Below, one piece after another: positions 1 through 8,077 of a stretch of DNA of 64,000 nucleotides (within the stretch, counting starts at the first letter, position 1; each line of letters starts with the position of its first letter). The translations under genes were made by a program, and so were the position numbers. The notes below the pieces were generated by a model. That model was not told where the DNA came from. It worked only from the letters and a program-made list of their open reading frames with translations, and did no database searches. Source of the stretch: Erysipelotrichaceae bacterium. GTDB lineage: Bacteria > Bacillota_I > Bacilli_A > Erysipelotrichales > Erysipelotrichaceae. The DNA lies in assembly GCA_003543215.1 (NCBI GenBank), contig DPJD01000001.1, positions 554,860 through 618,859 on the forward strand. The letters are read 5' to 3'.

Positions 1-1
1 T

Positions 2-88
2 GATAGTATCCGTCTGTGCGAGCGATTGGAGTTCAAACAAATTGATCTTGTGGATGGATTTGTCGTGATGGAAAGAAATTTGGAATAA
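2..88 (+). CDS. GNAT-type acetyltransferase, C-terminal end only
   Basis: The window opens inside a reading frame of 28 codons ending at TAA. The residues DSIRLCERLEF followed by a short strand and VVMERNLE are typical of the end of GNAT N-acetyltransferases, where an N-x-x-S-I-R-L-C/Y-E-K-x-G-F motif lines the acetyl-CoA site. The start and most of the domain lie upstream of the window, so the substrate cannot be guessed. No clear terminator follows. The assignment rests on a short motif only. Confidence 0.55.
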   Translation, partial: DSIRLCERLEFKQIDLVDGFVVMERNLE

Positions 89-251
89 TCCGTTTTTATA
101 AATTACTTCTTGAATTGTAGATAAGTTTGTTGGAAACGAGGTATCATCTGTTGTTAGTATCGATCTTATCGCTAATCTGAAATTAAATGTGACGTAATTG
201 TGTATCGATTGAGGTGTTCTTAGAAACATTTTTTTATGTATCCCTTAAATG
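89..251. other. Intergenic stretch, no recognised feature
   Basis: AT-rich sequence between the acetyltransferase end and a possible gene remnant. I see no convincing reading frame, hairpin or repeat here. Confidence 0.4.
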
Positions 252-473
252 ATGCCAAACATCAATTTGCTTCATCATATTGAGTTTAATTATGGGTTTT
301 ATGATATAAGTGGCTCACGTACGTGTGCTGGCGATTTAACAGAAGTCGATGGTCAAGTTTTCGCAGCATTTAATCATCAAAATCAAGCTTAGATCATATC
401 TGGTTCACGATTAGAAAATGATGAATTCGAGGCTATTTTAAAGAATAATTGTGCTTTCAAAATATGCTATTGA
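252..473 (+). pseudogene. Possible decayed gene fragment of unknown family
   Basis: An ATG at 252 opens a frame of 46 codons that stops at TAG (390-392). The same frame then continues for another 26 sense codons to TGA at 471-473. The composition looks protein-like (for example EVDGQVFAAFNHQNQ before the stop and SRLENDEFEAILKNN after it), which suggests one gene fragment broken by a nonsense codon. There is no clear ribosome binding site and I do not recognise the family. The end of the frame runs into the lacI-type promoter. It could also be chance open sequence. Confidence 0.2.
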
Positions 474-498
474 CATCAGAAAGCGTTTACACTATTAT
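470..498 (+). promoter_or_regulatory. Sigma-A-type promoter of the lacI-type regulator
   Basis: TTGACA at 470-475 and TATTAT at 493-498 are separated by exactly 17 bases, a near-consensus housekeeping promoter. The predicted start of transcription is near 505, inside the operator that follows. A cre-like element fills the spacer. Confidence 0.75.
477..491 (+). promoter_or_regulatory. Candidate cre (CcpA) site in the promoter spacer
   Basis: The core GAAAGCGTTTACA at 479-491 fits the Gram-positive catabolite-repression consensus (TGWAARCGYTWNCW) with 13 of 14 positions when the first base is included. It sits between the -35 and -10 boxes, where bound CcpA would block RNA polymerase. CcpA itself is not in the window, so its presence is assumed. 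Confidence 0.6.
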
Positions 499-500
499 TT

Positions 501-518
501 AAGTATAACGGTAAACAA
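501..518 (+). promoter_or_regulatory. LacI-type operator O1, autoregulatory
   Basis: AAGTATAACGGTAAACAA, centred on CG, starts two bases after the -10 box. It is an imperfect copy of the stronger palindrome at 1558-1575, whose reverse complement is AAGTTTAACGGTAAACTT; 16 of 18 positions match. Central CG in an even palindrome is the hallmark of LacI/GalR operators, so the adjacent regulator most likely represses its own promoter here. Confidence 0.65.
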
Positions 519-521
519 AAC

Positions 522-1535
522 ATGATATCGATTGTAGAAATTGCAAAAATGGCTCGTGTCAGTAAGATGACGGTTTCGAATGTCATTAATAAAAAGTATG
601 ACAAAGTATCTCAAGAAACTAGAGAAAGAATTGAAAAGATATTGGCTGAGCATAATTACACGCCAAACTTATTTGCGCGAAATTTAAAGAGCAACAAATC
701 TAAAATTGTGTTGTTTGCGATACCTCAGACGTTGGAGAACGACCCGAACAAGAACTCAACATTTAGCAATCCGTTTTATGGAGAACTTATCAACAGTGTT
801 GAATATAATTTGAGAAAATCAGGTTACTTTCTGATGTTGCGATTCATTACGGATGAAGAAGTGCTGAACAAGTTGATCGTTAATTGGAATATCGATGGTG
901 TTGTCGTTCTAGGTGCCATTAATAGAGAGATTAATACGGTATTCAAAAATATCGAAGTGCCAATCGTGTTTGTGGATACATATGCTGCTGAATCAGGCTT
1001 TGATACGATAAATGTGGAAGATTATAAAGGAGCATATGATGCTGTTTCTTATTTGATTGAGTCAGGTAAAAGGAAGATTGCGATGGCTGCCAGCTCAGTG
1101 CTTGAGATGGGAGTTGCAAGAATCCGATATGATGGTTATCGTAGTGCGTTAGAGAATAATCGGATCGAGTTTCAGGAAAACTGGTTTTTTGAAGGGTTTC
1201 CATCAAGTGAATCAGGTGAAGAGATAGGATTTAAAATCGCAGCTAGAAAAAAAGATTTTGATGCTGTGTTTGTGTTTTCGGATATGATGGCGATCGGTGT
1301 TATGAAGAGTCTTAGAAAGAATAAGGTCAAGATACCGGAAGATATTGCGATTGTTGGGTTTGATGGTCTCTATATTGGAGATCTGATTGAACCTCGATTA
1401 AGCACAGTGAAACAGAACATTGTGGCTAAAGGTGAGAAGGTCGTTGAAGTGCTGCTTCGAAAAGTGCAGGGCCATTCAAGTGAGATTGAACAAGTTGTCT
1501 TACCAGTTGAATTATTGAAGAAGGAATCTGTTTAG
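522..1535 (+). CDS. LacI/GalR family transcriptional regulator
   Basis: A 337-residue DNA-binding repressor. Residues 3-22 form the LacI helix-turn-helix (VEIAKMARVSKMTVSNVIN), followed by the hinge helix around residues 45-56 (NLFARNLKSNKS) and a periplasmic-binding-protein-like sensor domain to the end. It heads the alpha-glucoside operon, and matching operators lie before it and before the first glucosidase, so an alpha-glucoside or its breakdown product is the expected inducer. The start is the first ATG after the operator; ribosome-site complementarity upstream is weak. In contrast to LacI, no long C-terminal tetramerisation tail is evident. The family is clear; the effector is inferred. 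Confidence 0.9.
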   Translation: MISIVEIAKMARVSKMTVSNVINKKYDKVSQETRERIEKILAEHNYTPNLFARNLKSNKSKIVLFAIPQTLENDPNKNSTFSNPFYGELINSVEYNLRKSGYFLMLRFITDEEVLNKLIVNWNIDGVVVLGAINREINTVFKNIEVPIVFVDTYAAESGFDTINVEDYKGAYDAVSYLIESGKRKIAMAASSVLEMGVARIRYDGYRSALENNRIEFQENWFFEGFPSSESGEEIGFKIAARKKDFDAVFVFSDMMAIGVMKSLRKNKVKIPEDIAIVGFDGLYIGDLIEPRLSTVKQNIVAKGEKVVEVLLRKVQGHSSEIEQVVLPVELLKKESV

Positions 1536-1548
1536 CCTGATTTTTATT

Positions 1549-1575
1549 TAAAATTTTAAGTTTACCGTTAAACTT
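1549..1575 (+). promoter_or_regulatory. Operator O2 with weak -10 before the glucoside operon
   Basis: AAGTTTACCGTTAAACTT at 1558-1575 is an almost perfect 18-base palindrome with a central CG; only two symmetric positions fail. A TAAAAT -10-like box at 1549-1554 lies three bases upstream, the same arrangement as at O1, though I see no good -35. The right arm runs into the ribosome site (AAGGAG) of the glucosidase gene. A LacI-type protein bound here could block initiation or read-through from the regulator gene. Confidence 0.7.
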
Positions 1576-1589
1576 AAGGAGCCGAGAAC

Positions 1590-3215
1590 ATGTACTGGTG
1601 GCAAGAATCCGTTGTTTATCAAATTTATCCAAGAAGTTTCAAGGATAGTAATCACGATGGTATTGGTGATCTTCAAGGAATCATATCAAAACTTCCTTAC
1701 CTTCATTATTTGGGTGTGGATATGATTTGGCTTTGTCCGGTGTATGCATCTCCTAATGAAGATAACGGTTACGATATCAGTGATTATTTCGATATCATGC
1801 GTGATTTCGGCTCGATGGCTGACATGGATCAATTGATTGCTGAAGCTAAACATTTCGGGATTGGAATCATGATGGATATCGTTGCGAATCATACTTCGAG
1901 TGAACACGCTTGGTTTAAGGAAGCAAAGAAGTCAAAAAATAATCCTTATCATGCCTATTACATTTTCAAAGAGAATTTGGGTGAAATCCCTTCTGATTTA
2001 CAATCCATCTTTCTTGGCAGTGCATGGGAACTAAGTCCAGACACCAATGAGTTTTACTTGCATATGTTTGCTAAGGGTCAACCGGATCTGAATTGGGATC
2101 ACAAATCAGTGAGAGATGCGATATATCAGATCCTGAACTGGTGGATGGACAAAGGGATCAAAGGTTTTAGATTTGATGTCATCGATATGATTTCAAAAGA
2201 TCTGGACAAGAAGAAGATTTCCGATGGGCCAAATTTGCATACATATATCACTGAGATGAATCAAAAAAGTTATGGTTCTAGAGATGTACTCACTGTGGGT
2301 GAAACGTGGGGGGCAACCGTTGAGAAAGCTTTGAAATATTCAAATCTTGATGGGAGTGAGTTCTCTATGATATTCAATTTCTCACACATCTTGCTTGATC
2401 AAGCACAAGGAAAAGAGAAGTGGGATTTCATAGATCTTGATTTACTCAGTCTTAAAAGAGTACTTGCTGAACAGCAGATTCAAATGCATGGACGTGGTTG
2501 GAATTCATTGTTTTGGAACAACCATGATTTGCCTAGAATTGTCTCAAGATGGGGTAATGATAAAGAGTATAGAGTACAGTCCTCGAAGATGTTCGGAACG
2601 TTGTCACATTTTATGCAAGGAACGCCTTACATCTACCAGGGTGAAGAGCTTGGGATGACAAATGTGGTTTTTGAGGATCTGAATGATTATCGTGATATTG
2701 AAACCTTTAACATGATAAATCAACGTTTGAACCAAGGATATGAAATGAATTCAATACTTGATTCAATCCATAAGATTGGAAGAGATAATGCGAGGACACC
2801 GTTTCAATGGAGTTCTCAAGCACATGCAGGGTTCAGTGATGTTGAACCATGGATTAAAGTCAATCCAAACTACATAGACATCAATGTGGAAAAGCAGATG
2901 CATGATCAGGATTCTGTATTGGAATACTATCGTAAACTCATTAAGTTAAGAAAAAATAGTGAATACCAAGATCTCATCCGAGATGGAGACTTCGAGTTGA
3001 TGTATGAAGACCATCCAGATGTGTTCGCTTATAATCGGAAACTAGGAAGTCAGAGACTTGAAGTGATCTGCAATTTTCATGGCAAAGTAATCACGCTTCC
3101 TTACTCGACAAAGAGTAAAAGAGTCCTCTTGTCCAATTATGAAGAGGTTCTCGATCAACAAGATTTAGTCTTGAGACCATATGCGGCAATCGTCCTTACT
3201 GCAGGGGATGAATAA
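1590..3215 (+). CDS. GH13 alpha-glucosidase (oligo-1,6-glucosidase type)
   Basis: A 541-residue cytoplasmic hydrolase of the GH13_31 kind. The conserved regions are in order: DIVANHTS near residue 95, the nucleophile region GFRFDVID near 190, the acid/base Glu in TVGETWG near 233, and WNNHDLPR near 307 with the transition-state Asp. A Val directly after the nucleophile Asp is typical of alpha-1,6-specific members (isomaltose, isomaltotriose, panose), while alpha-1,4 enzymes usually have Ala or Thr there. QPDLNW is also intact. No signal peptide, so it acts on imported sugars. First gene after operator O2, with AAGGAG 9 bases before the ATG. Trehalose-6-phosphate hydrolase is a less likely alternative given the ABC transporter partner. 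Confidence 0.88.
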   Translation: MYWWQESVVYQIYPRSFKDSNHDGIGDLQGIISKLPYLHYLGVDMIWLCPVYASPNEDNGYDISDYFDIMRDFGSMADMDQLIAEAKHFGIGIMMDIVANHTSSEHAWFKEAKKSKNNPYHAYYIFKENLGEIPSDLQSIFLGSAWELSPDTNEFYLHMFAKGQPDLNWDHKSVRDAIYQILNWWMDKGIKGFRFDVIDMISKDLDKKKISDGPNLHTYITEMNQKSYGSRDVLTVGETWGATVEKALKYSNLDGSEFSMIFNFSHILLDQAQGKEKWDFIDLDLLSLKRVLAEQQIQMHGRGWNSLFWNNHDLPRIVSRWGNDKEYRVQSSKMFGTLSHFMQGTPYIYQGEELGMTNVVFEDLNDYRDIETFNMINQRLNQGYEMNSILDSIHKIGRDNARTPFQWSSQAHAGFSDVEPWIKVNPNYIDINVEKQMHDQDSVLEYYRKLIKLRKNSEYQDLIRDGDFELMYEDHPDVFAYNRKLGSQRLEVICNFHGKVITLPYSTKSKRVLLSNYEEVLDQQDLVLRPYAAIVLTAGDE

Positions 3216-3261
3216 AGCTTAGGCATCAAGTTAAATAGATGAAACCATAGAAAGGGAACAT

Positions 3262-4503
3262 ATGATTAAAAAGATAATATTATTGCTTTCATTTGTATTG
3301 CTTATGGCAGGCTGTTCAAGCACACCGCAAGTTGATGTAAAGGAAAAGGAAACCATCACATTTCTGAATTACTCGTCAAATGGTGGTCAGGAGGCAACAT
3401 TAACGGCAATGGTTGAAGCATTTAATGTTGCTTATCCGGACATTATCGTCGAAGTTGAAACACTAGGTTATGCAGATTATTTTACGCAGTTGGCGACGAG
3501 GGTCGCTGGAGGTTCAGCTCCTGATGTGTTCGAGTTGAATATTGAGAATTTTAGAGCGTATGCAGACAAAGGTGCGATTGCAAAATTGGATACCAGTAGT
3601 GTCGATATCAGTCAGATCTATCCAAAGACATTGACTGCGTTTCAAATCGCTGGGGAACAATATGGTTTGCCAACTAAGTTCTCCAATGTTGTATTGATAT
3701 ATAATAAGGATCTTTTTGACCAAGCAGGTGTTGAGTATCCTACAGCTGATTGGACTTGGGAAGATGAGCTTGCCGCTGCTGAAAAGATTCGTGCCTTGGG
3801 AGATGATATTTACGGCATCTTCCGTCCTATTCAAACTTGGGAATTCTATAAAACAGTAGCTCAAAATGGTGGCAGCATGATGAATGCTGATCAAACCACA
3901 TTTACACTAAATTCCTCAGAAAACGTAGAAGCTTTGTCTATGATGGTCGCTCGGATCAATGATTCGAACGTGACACCTAATGCTGAGCAGATGGGTGGAA
4001 TGGGTGATTGGGATTTATTTAAGAGTGGACGTCTTGGGATGATCGTTACTGGTATTTGGGCATTTGGTGATTTCTCAGCTAATTGTGATTTTGATTGGGA
4101 TATAGCAGTTGAACCAGGGATCAAAGTCAATGCGACGCACTTCTTCTCAGATGCACTCGTTGTTAGTTCAGATTCGAAGGTTCATGATGCTGCAACAAAA
4201 TTTGCTGCATTCATTTCTGGCAGTGGTGAGGCTGCACTTCTAAGAGCGAATGCTAACTGGGATCTTCCAGTAGCGTTAACGGACGAAGTTGAAGCGGCTT
4301 ATATGGCGATCACACCTCCTGCGAACAAACAGGCTGTATTTGATTCATTGAATCATCTTGTGATGCCTCCTTCACTGGAATATTTCAATATGGTTGCGGA
4401 TGAGCTTCAAATCTATTTAGGAAAAGCAGTTTCTGGAGAATTGACAGCACAAGAAGCACTTGATCAAGCGCAAGCCTCCGTTTCATCTAAATTTTCAAAA
4501 TAA
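3262..4503 (+). CDS. ABC sugar-binding lipoprotein (family 1 SBP)
   Basis: A 413-residue extracellular solute-binding protein. The N-terminus is a lipoprotein signal: two Lys, a hydrophobic run, then the lipobox LMAGC with Cys at residue 18, so the mature protein is lipid-anchored outside the membrane. The rest resembles MalE/MsmE-type binding proteins (Asn/Gln-rich opening strand NYSSNGGQEA, GLPTKF, a GDWDLFKSGRLGM segment). It is followed by two permeases and flanked by alpha-glucosidases, so malto- or isomalto-oligosaccharides are the likely ligands. Ribosome site AAAGGGA precedes the ATG. The ligand is inferred from context only. Confidence 0.9.
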   Translation: MIKKIILLLSFVLLMAGCSSTPQVDVKEKETITFLNYSSNGGQEATLTAMVEAFNVAYPDIIVEVETLGYADYFTQLATRVAGGSAPDVFELNIENFRAYADKGAIAKLDTSSVDISQIYPKTLTAFQIAGEQYGLPTKFSNVVLIYNKDLFDQAGVEYPTADWTWEDELAAAEKIRALGDDIYGIFRPIQTWEFYKTVAQNGGSMMNADQTTFTLNSSENVEALSMMVARINDSNVTPNAEQMGGMGDWDLFKSGRLGMIVTGIWAFGDFSANCDFDWDIAVEPGIKVNATHFFSDALVVSSDSKVHDAATKFAAFISGSGEAALLRANANWDLPVALTDEVEAAYMAITPPANKQAVFDSLNHLVMPPSLEYFNMVADELQIYLGKAVSGELTAQEALDQAQASVSSKFSK

Positions 4504-4540
4504 TAGTTGTATAGTTGAATTGGTTTAAAAGGAGAAACGT

Positions 4541-5419
4541 ATGAAAACCACGACACAATCAAAATGGATCATCTTGCTATTCTTAGCACCAAGTTTATTG
4601 GGTTTCATCGTTTTCTCCTTGATTCCTATTGTTTCTGCCCTGTATTTAAGTTTCACATCGTGGGATGTCATTGGTGGAGCTCCAGAGTTCATTGGATTGA
4701 AAAATTATGCAAGCATTCTATTTAGTGCCGAGTTTTATCGCGTTATACTGAATACTTTAAAGTACATTTCTCTATATATACCGGGTATCATTGTTAGCTC
4801 ACTCTTTGTGGCGATTATGTTTGATCGTGACATTAAAGGGATTGGACTCTTTAGAGTTTTGCTATTTATTCCGGTGTTGACTTCCTGGGTTGCTGGTTCT
4901 ATCATATGGCGCTCTGTACTTTCTGGACAATATGGTCTAATGAACAACTTGTTAGCCATAGTGAATATTGACGGTCCATCTTGGTTGACTGACAAGAGTT
5001 GGGCAATGATTGCCATCGTCATGGTGAGTATTTGGAAAGATTTGGGATTCTTCTCTTTGATTCTTTTTGGCGGATTACGTGGTATCGATCGAAGTATCTA
5101 TGAAGCAGCACGTATCGATGGTGCATCATCGCTCAAAGTGATCACGCGTATCACGCTTCCACTACTGACGCCAACACTATTCTTTGTTTTGATTACTACC
5201 TTGGTCAATTCATTTCAGCTTTTTCCGCAAATCATGGTAATGACAGGCGGAGGACCAGATGGTGCCACACAGGTCATGGTCGAGAGGATTTACACCTATG
5301 GATTCAGGTACTTTCAAATGGGTTATGCCTCTGCATTGGCAATCATACTACTGATCATAATCGTGACCATCACGTTGATACAATTGGTGCTTCAAAAGAA
5401 GTGGGTGTACTATGAATAA
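4541..5419 (+). CDS. ABC sugar permease, MalF/MsmF type
   Basis: A 292-residue inner-membrane permease with about six transmembrane helices. The EAA loop that contacts the ATPase is visible as YEAARIDGASSLKVITRITLP near residues 186-206. It pairs with the next gene to form the heterodimeric channel of a CUT1-type importer. AAGGAG lies 9 bases before the ATG. It overlaps the next gene by 8 bases, which implies coupled translation. No ATP-binding subunit is encoded in the operon, so a shared MsmK/MalK-type ATPase elsewhere is presumably used. Confidence 0.93.
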   Translation: MKTTTQSKWIILLFLAPSLLGFIVFSLIPIVSALYLSFTSWDVIGGAPEFIGLKNYASILFSAEFYRVILNTLKYISLYIPGIIVSSLFVAIMFDRDIKGIGLFRVLLFIPVLTSWVAGSIIWRSVLSGQYGLMNNLLAIVNIDGPSWLTDKSWAMIAIVMVSIWKDLGFFSLILFGGLRGIDRSIYEAARIDGASSLKVITRITLPLLTPTLFFVLITTLVNSFQLFPQIMVMTGGGPDGATQVMVERIYTYGFRYFQMGYASALAIILLIIIVTITLIQLVLQKKWVYYE

Positions 5420-6239
5420 ACATAAACTAAAATTAGCGGATAAAAGCATACTCTTGATTTTGTTCTTGATCACACTTATTAGCCTTGGACCATTTTTATG
5501 GATGATTTCGACTTCTTTCAAAAGCAGTGGGGCATTGATGTCGATTCCAATTGAGTGGATACCAAATGAAATAAGCTTCAAATCATATGAAAAGATCATA
5601 ATTGAGCTGCCATTTTTAAGATCCTTATTCAATAGCATCCTCATTTCAGTATTCTCGACGCTTTTAACAATCATCTCAGCGAGTATGGCTGCCTTTATTT
5701 TTGCTAAATTCGAATTTAAACATAAGAATGTTCTGTTTATATTGTTTTTGGCGAGTATGATGGTACCTTTGCAAGTCACAGGAATACCCATTTTCATCAT
5801 TCTTATGAAGTTGAAGCTAATCAATTCATATGTTGGTGTTATTGTTCCTACTGTGTTTAATGTATTTGCAATTTTCTTATTGAGACAATATATGAGGAAC
5901 ATCAGTAACGAATTCATTGAGGCTGCTCTTATTGATGGTGCGAGTTATTTCCAAATATACTATCGAATCATCATTCCAATGAGTATTGTGCCAATTACAA
6001 CATTGATAGTGATAAATTTTATGAATTATTGGAATGATTATTTCTGGCCTTTGATCATTTTAACGGATCCGAAGAAAATGACTTTGCCGATTATGCTCAG
6101 CAAATTGAATTCTCAATATGCGACAGAGTATAACACGTTGATGGCAGGCTCACTGATTTCAATGATACCAATTCTTATTGTATATATGTTTGCTCAAAAA
6201 TACTTTATTAGAGGAATTCAAGAGGGTGGCGTTAAATGA
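5412..6239 (+). CDS. ABC sugar permease, MalG/MsmG type
   Basis: A 275-residue permease with six predicted membrane helices, partner of the preceding MalF-type subunit. The EAA motif is seen as FIEAALIDGASYFQIYYRI near residues 167-185, with the typical long periplasmic loop after the first helix. The start overlaps the upstream gene by 8 bases, and the stop overlaps the next ATG by four bases (ATGA), so the whole set is one translationally coupled operon. Substrate inferred as alpha-gluco-oligosaccharide from neighbours. Confidence 0.93.
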   Translation: MNKHKLKLADKSILLILFLITLISLGPFLWMISTSFKSSGALMSIPIEWIPNEISFKSYEKIIIELPFLRSLFNSILISVFSTLLTIISASMAAFIFAKFEFKHKNVLFILFLASMMVPLQVTGIPIFIILMKLKLINSYVGVIVPTVFNVFAIFLLRQYMRNISNEFIEAALIDGASYFQIYYRIIIPMSIVPITTLIVINFMNYWNDYFWPLIILTDPKKMTLPIMLSKLNSQYATEYNTLMAGSLISMIPILIVYMFAQKYFIRGIQEGGVK

Positions 6240-8077
6240 AATATCCTGGTTTGGGTTACGTTGGATCAGAAAGGATTTCAGCACTGTATGGATTGCATGA
6301 AACAATTCATGATCAGAAGTCGATTGGAATCCAACATTTTTTTATAGATGATTATAAGACCGATTTAATCTATTCAGGCATGACAGTGGTGACTCATGAG
6401 GATAAGGCGTATTTTGGTGACCGAGTCAAACCGAAAGCAGGGCATCCGGACCGACATAGTCCAAAACATTCTTCTGTCTTGGACCATTGCATATATACCG
6501 ATACATTTTGTTACCAACACTTTACAAAGATAGATCGTATTGGTGCATATGAGACTTTGATGGTTACAGAGTCTGAAATCAAGAACACAACTCATAGTGT
6601 CCAAGCATATCAATGCTCAGCTTTGTTGATTTCTCAACCCAATGTGAAAACATTCATAAAGAAATACAAAAATCAATTCATCGTCGTAGGTGAAAATAAA
6701 TGGTATGGCTTGATTGTACCGAACAACGAAGTGGCTAGGGTCAGTATCGATGCACCGAGTGGGTTCATGTATCATGGTATTGAAGATATCCTTTTTAAGA
6801 AGAACACATATGTCGGACCGATCATGGATGTCAATCCTATTGCGTTTAGTTTAAGCAAGACACTGATATTAGAACCAAATGAGTCTTTCGTATTCAAGTG
6901 GTTCATAGCTGTTGGAGACAACGAAGCTGAAATAAAAAAACAAATCGATCGTTATGAAGATAAGCAATATTTTGCTGAGATTAAAAATTACTGGACTCAA
7001 TGGCTGGGTAAGAGTAACAATTCTAAAGAAAGCAAAACAATGCTTGTTGCCTTAAAAGCGGCATCACTAAATGGATTTTTGCCAGCTGATTTGACTGGAC
7101 ACTATTTTACAGGAGGAAGAGTTTGTTTTTATGTTAGAGATGCGTTGATGGCTTCAAGAGCATTCATTTACTCCAATCATTCAATTGAAGCGAAACAGAT
7201 CGTTGATATGTTAATGTTGTGCCCACGTAAGGAAAATGGTGAGTTTTATCAACGCTACACGCCTGATTTGATACCAGATGAAGGAGCCAACAACAATGTT
7301 TTTTCACAAATTGATGTGATTGGATACTTTGGGAGAGTCATTGATGATTTCCAACGACTTTATGGGCAATGGATTGTAGATTATCCGAATTTCAAAATGA
7401 CGATAGACACTTTATTGAAAATCGATCAGAAAGATGGACTCTATGGTCCAGAAGGAGGAGTGAATGAGGGAGTTTATGGACCCGCTTTCATTACATCAAC
7501 CAATATGTTCATTGTAGGAGGTTTGATTGGTGCCATCGAGTATGCAAATAAGACTAAACATGAAGCAGATGCGGTCCGTTGGAGTAAATGGGTAAAGCGA
7601 ATTATGCAGGGGATCGAAGGAAACTTTTTAGAAGAGAAGTACTTCAGTTATGGATTTGTCGATTATCAACCGGAATTGATCCGCCGATATGACACTCCTC
7701 AACTTTTGGCAAGCAGCTTAGGTTATCCGTTGAACAGTAAATACAAAACGAATTTCTATACTTTGTTAAAGATAGCGAGATATTTTAAGAATGGTATTGG
7801 ATATAGTGAACAGGAATATCATAATGGTCCCTGGTTATTCAATACTGCAGGTGCAGCAGAAACTGCTTACTTGTTGGGTGATTTTGAAACCTATCACGCT
7901 TTGAGAAAATGGATGTTGCATCACAGGAATGCATATGGTCTATTACCTGAAGCAATCGATGCCAGAAACGAGAAGAATTCCTTCATCAATCCTTTGATGT
8001 GGGCAAATGCAGAATATGTGGTCGTTGAAAATGTTGAAATAATGGCGAGGCTAAGAAATGAAAAAACACATTTTTAA
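6236..8077 (+). CDS. Putative GH15-like six-hairpin glycosidase
   Basis: A 613-residue protein without signal peptide. The first 260 residues look like a beta-sandwich domain (GLGYVGSERISALYGLHE at the start). The C-terminal 350 residues look like an alpha/alpha six-hairpin barrel: GGRVCFYVRDALMASRA resembles the substrate-binding arginine-aspartate motif of glucoamylases, and GLLPEAID followed by NPLMWANAEYV near the end matches the GLLPEQ...PLxWSHAEfv pattern of bacterial GH15 enzymes. It probably cleaves or phosphorolyses alpha-glucosides imported by the adjacent transporter. Catalytic Glu residues cannot be fixed by eye (GPEGGVNEG is a candidate). It overlaps its neighbours on both sides. 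Family assignment is moderate, function inferred. Confidence 0.6.
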   Translation: MKYPGLGYVGSERISALYGLHETIHDQKSIGIQHFFIDDYKTDLIYSGMTVVTHEDKAYFGDRVKPKAGHPDRHSPKHSSVLDHCIYTDTFCYQHFTKIDRIGAYETLMVTESEIKNTTHSVQAYQCSALLISQPNVKTFIKKYKNQFIVVGENKWYGLIVPNNEVARVSIDAPSGFMYHGIEDILFKKNTYVGPIMDVNPIAFSLSKTLILEPNESFVFKWFIAVGDNEAEIKKQIDRYEDKQYFAEIKNYWTQWLGKSNNSKESKTMLVALKAASLNGFLPADLTGHYFTGGRVCFYVRDALMASRAFIYSNHSIEAKQIVDMLMLCPRKENGEFYQRYTPDLIPDEGANNNVFSQIDVIGYFGRVIDDFQRLYGQWIVDYPNFKMTIDTLLKIDQKDGLYGPEGGVNEGVYGPAFITSTNMFIVGGLIGAIEYANKTKHEADAVRWSKWVKRIMQGIEGNFLEEKYFSYGFVDYQPELIRRYDTPQLLASSLGYPLNSKYKTNFYTLLKIARYFKNGIGYSEQEYHNGPWLFNTAGAAETAYLLGDFETYHALRKWMLHHRNAYGLLPEAIDARNEKNSFINPLMWANAEYVVVENVEIMARLRNEKTHF

